Positions 7,229 to 8,491 of a stretch of 8,491 nt of DNA are shown here, piece after piece; the first letter of the stretch is position 1; each line of letters opens with the position of its first letter. Origin of the DNA: Bacteroidota bacterium. Lineage in GTDB: Bacteria; Bacteroidota; Ignavibacteria; Ignavibacteriales; Ignavibacteriaceae. Under the pieces are notes generated by a model that was given only the letters and a program-made list of their open reading frames with translations, was not told where the DNA came from and made no database searches. Position numbers and translations under genes: made by a program. The stretch spans positions 1 through 8,491 of the forward strand of contig JAEYUD010000027.1 of NCBI GenBank assembly GCA_023433685.1, read 5' to 3'.

Positions 7229-8491
7229 ATGGCTGTTATTGATTACATCATAGTTGCTGCATATCTCCTCGGCATTCTGATTACAGGGATGTGGTTCGAG
7301 AGACGCGCGTCAAAAAGTATTGATTCTTTTTTCCTCGGTGACCGGAGTTTGAAATGGTGGGCGCTCGGGGCATCGGGCATGGCATCCAATATTGACGTAA
7401 GTGGTACCATGATAAATGTAGCCCTGATCTACGCTCTTGGCGCTCAAGGATATTTTATCGAGATTAGGGGCGGTATCGTGCTGATCATGGCGTTCATGAT
7501 GGTATTCATGGGGAAGTGGAACCGCCGGGCGCACGTGATGACCCTCGCCGAGTGGATGGTATTCAGATTTGGTGACAGCCGTCAGGGAAAGCTCGCGAGG
7601 CTGGTTTGCGCAGTGGCGGTTTTAATGAGCACCATTGCCATAACCGGTTATTTTGCGATTGGTTCGGGCAAGTTCATTGGCGAGTTCCTTGACCTGCCGG
7701 AGATATTCGGCATGAAACCCGATTTTGTGGCTTCCGTGATCATGGTAGCCATCTCACTCGTTTACACAGCCGCGAGCGGGTTGTACGGTGTTGTCTGGAC
7801 CGATGTGGTTCAGGGAGTTCTAATACTCATCTCAATTTTTGTGGTTATTTATATTTCAATGACGCAATATTTCCTGCCTGATACGTTCGTGATCTCAACT
7901 CCGGCGATAGATGGCGGGTTCATTTCGCGAACCGTGACAAAAGATGCATGGACCAACCTGATCCCGCAGTGGGAGTTGAATTTCCCGGCGGAGTCAAAAT
8001 ATGCCATCTACAATCTGTTCGGTGTTTCCATTCTTTTCTACCTTGCAAAGACAGTGATAGAAGGAAGTGGTGGTACAGGGGGATACATGATCCAGAGATA
8101 TTACGCTGCCCGGAGCGACCGGGATGCCGGACTTCTTTCCCTTTTCTGGACCGTGCTTCTCACCTTCAGGTGGCCCTTCACGGCAGCAGTGGCTATTATG
8201 GCAATTGTTTACGGTAACAGTACCGGCAATATAGTTCAGGATCCCGAACTCGCCCTCCCGACCGTTATTGACAAGCTTATCCCTATAGGATTCAAGGGAT
8301 TGATAATCGCGGGTTTGATGTCGGCCGCAATGTCGACCTTCGTTTCCATCGTAAATGCAGGTGCATCATATTGGGTAAATGATATTTACAGAAGTTTTAT
8401 AAACAAGAATGCCTCTGAAAAAAACCTGGTAAATCAGAGCCGGCTTGCATCGGTATTGGTGGTTGCCGGTGGACTGATCCTCACGCTGTTC
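7229..8491 (+). CDS. Sodium:solute symporter (SSS family), 3' end beyond the window
   Basis: An open frame of 421 codons runs from ATG 7229 to the right edge. Members are usually 500-600 aa, so the last membrane segments are missing. It is an inner-membrane Na+-coupled importer of the LeuT fold. Visible features are the N-terminal helix (about 4-22), the SSS loop SFFLGDRSLKWW (33-44), the broken first core helix GASGMASNIDVSGTM (47-61), and YTAASGLYGVVWTDVVQG (179-196), which matches the family signature of a Gly-rich turn followed by T-D-x-x-Q. AGLMSAAMSTFVSIVN (361-376) is also present; there Ala366, Ser369 and Thr370 line up with the Na2 sodium site of vSGLT (A361, S364, S365). Substrate (sugar, sialic acid, amino acid or other) is not readable. 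It starts 9 nt after the pabBC stop with only a weak AGGA 12 nt upstream, so it may rely on coupling. Confidence 0.9.
   Translation, partial: MAVIDYIIVAAYLLGILITGMWFERRASKSIDSFFLGDRSLKWWALGASGMASNIDVSGTMINVALIYALGAQGYFIEIRGGIVLIMAFMMVFMGKWNRRAHVMTLAEWMVFRFGDSRQGKLARLVCAVAVLMSTIAITGYFAIGSGKFIGEFLDLPEIFGMKPDFVASVIMVAISLVYTAASGLYGVVWTDVVQGVLILISIFVVIYISMTQYFLPDTFVISTPAIDGGFISRTVTKDAWTNLIPQWELNFPAESKYAIYNLFGVSILFYLAKTVIEGSGGTGGYMIQRYYAARSDRDAGLLSLFWTVLLTFRWPFTAAVAIMAIVYGNSTGNIVQDPELALPTVIDKLIPIGFKGLIIAGLMSAAMSTFVSIVNAGASYWVNDIYRSFINKNASEKNLVNQSRLASVLVVAGGLILTLF

Noticed and set aside
7216..7242. ATG at 7216 overlapping the pabBC stop as a symporter start
   Set aside because: It is in a different frame from the symporter and hits TGA after eight codons; ATG 7229 opens the true frame.

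Overview
The window looks like an ordinary chromosomal segment of a mid-GC bacterium of the Bacteroidota/Ignavibacteria type. Three things point there: a large exported protein built from Ycf48/BNR (Asp-box) repeats with a signal peptide ending in '..GLAQ', SLC45-like MFS transporters, and a promoter with the Bacteroidota-type layout TTTG-N19-TAnnTTT. The lineage is inferred from gene content alone. I see no RNA genes, mobile elements, CRISPR arrays or phage genes.

Left half, minus strand: a 673-residue secreted Asp-box propeller protein (1309-3330) is read toward position 1. A strong intrinsic terminator (1267-1297) follows it. Downstream on the same strand is an MFS transporter of the SLC45/sugar-cation-symporter type (start 1177), which runs off the left edge and lacks its C-terminus. 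A 248-bp divergent intergenic region (3331-3578) carries a plausible promoter for the propeller gene and the leader of the right-hand operon.

Right half, plus strand: four tightly packed genes form a likely operon. They are a second SLC45-like MFS transporter (3579-4877), a GNAT acetyltransferase of the SSAT/thialysine acetyltransferase type (4878-5387, TTG start abutting the previous stop), a fused aminodeoxychorismate synthase component I / aminodeoxychorismate lyase (PabB-PabC, 5387-7219, start overlapping the previous stop by one base), and a sodium:solute symporter (7229 to beyond the right edge).

The best-defined chemistry is p-aminobenzoate synthesis for folate: chorismate plus amino group to aminodeoxychorismate to PABA, on one polypeptide. 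The glutamine amidotransferase partner (PabA) is not in the window. The two SLC45-like transporters share the family landmarks and are probably distant paralogues for sugars or similar small solutes. No strong case for a wholly new system was found. The more notable points are the transporter-GNAT-PabBC-transporter gene order, the coupled junctions, and the 13-repeat exported protein without a recognisable type IX sorting tail.
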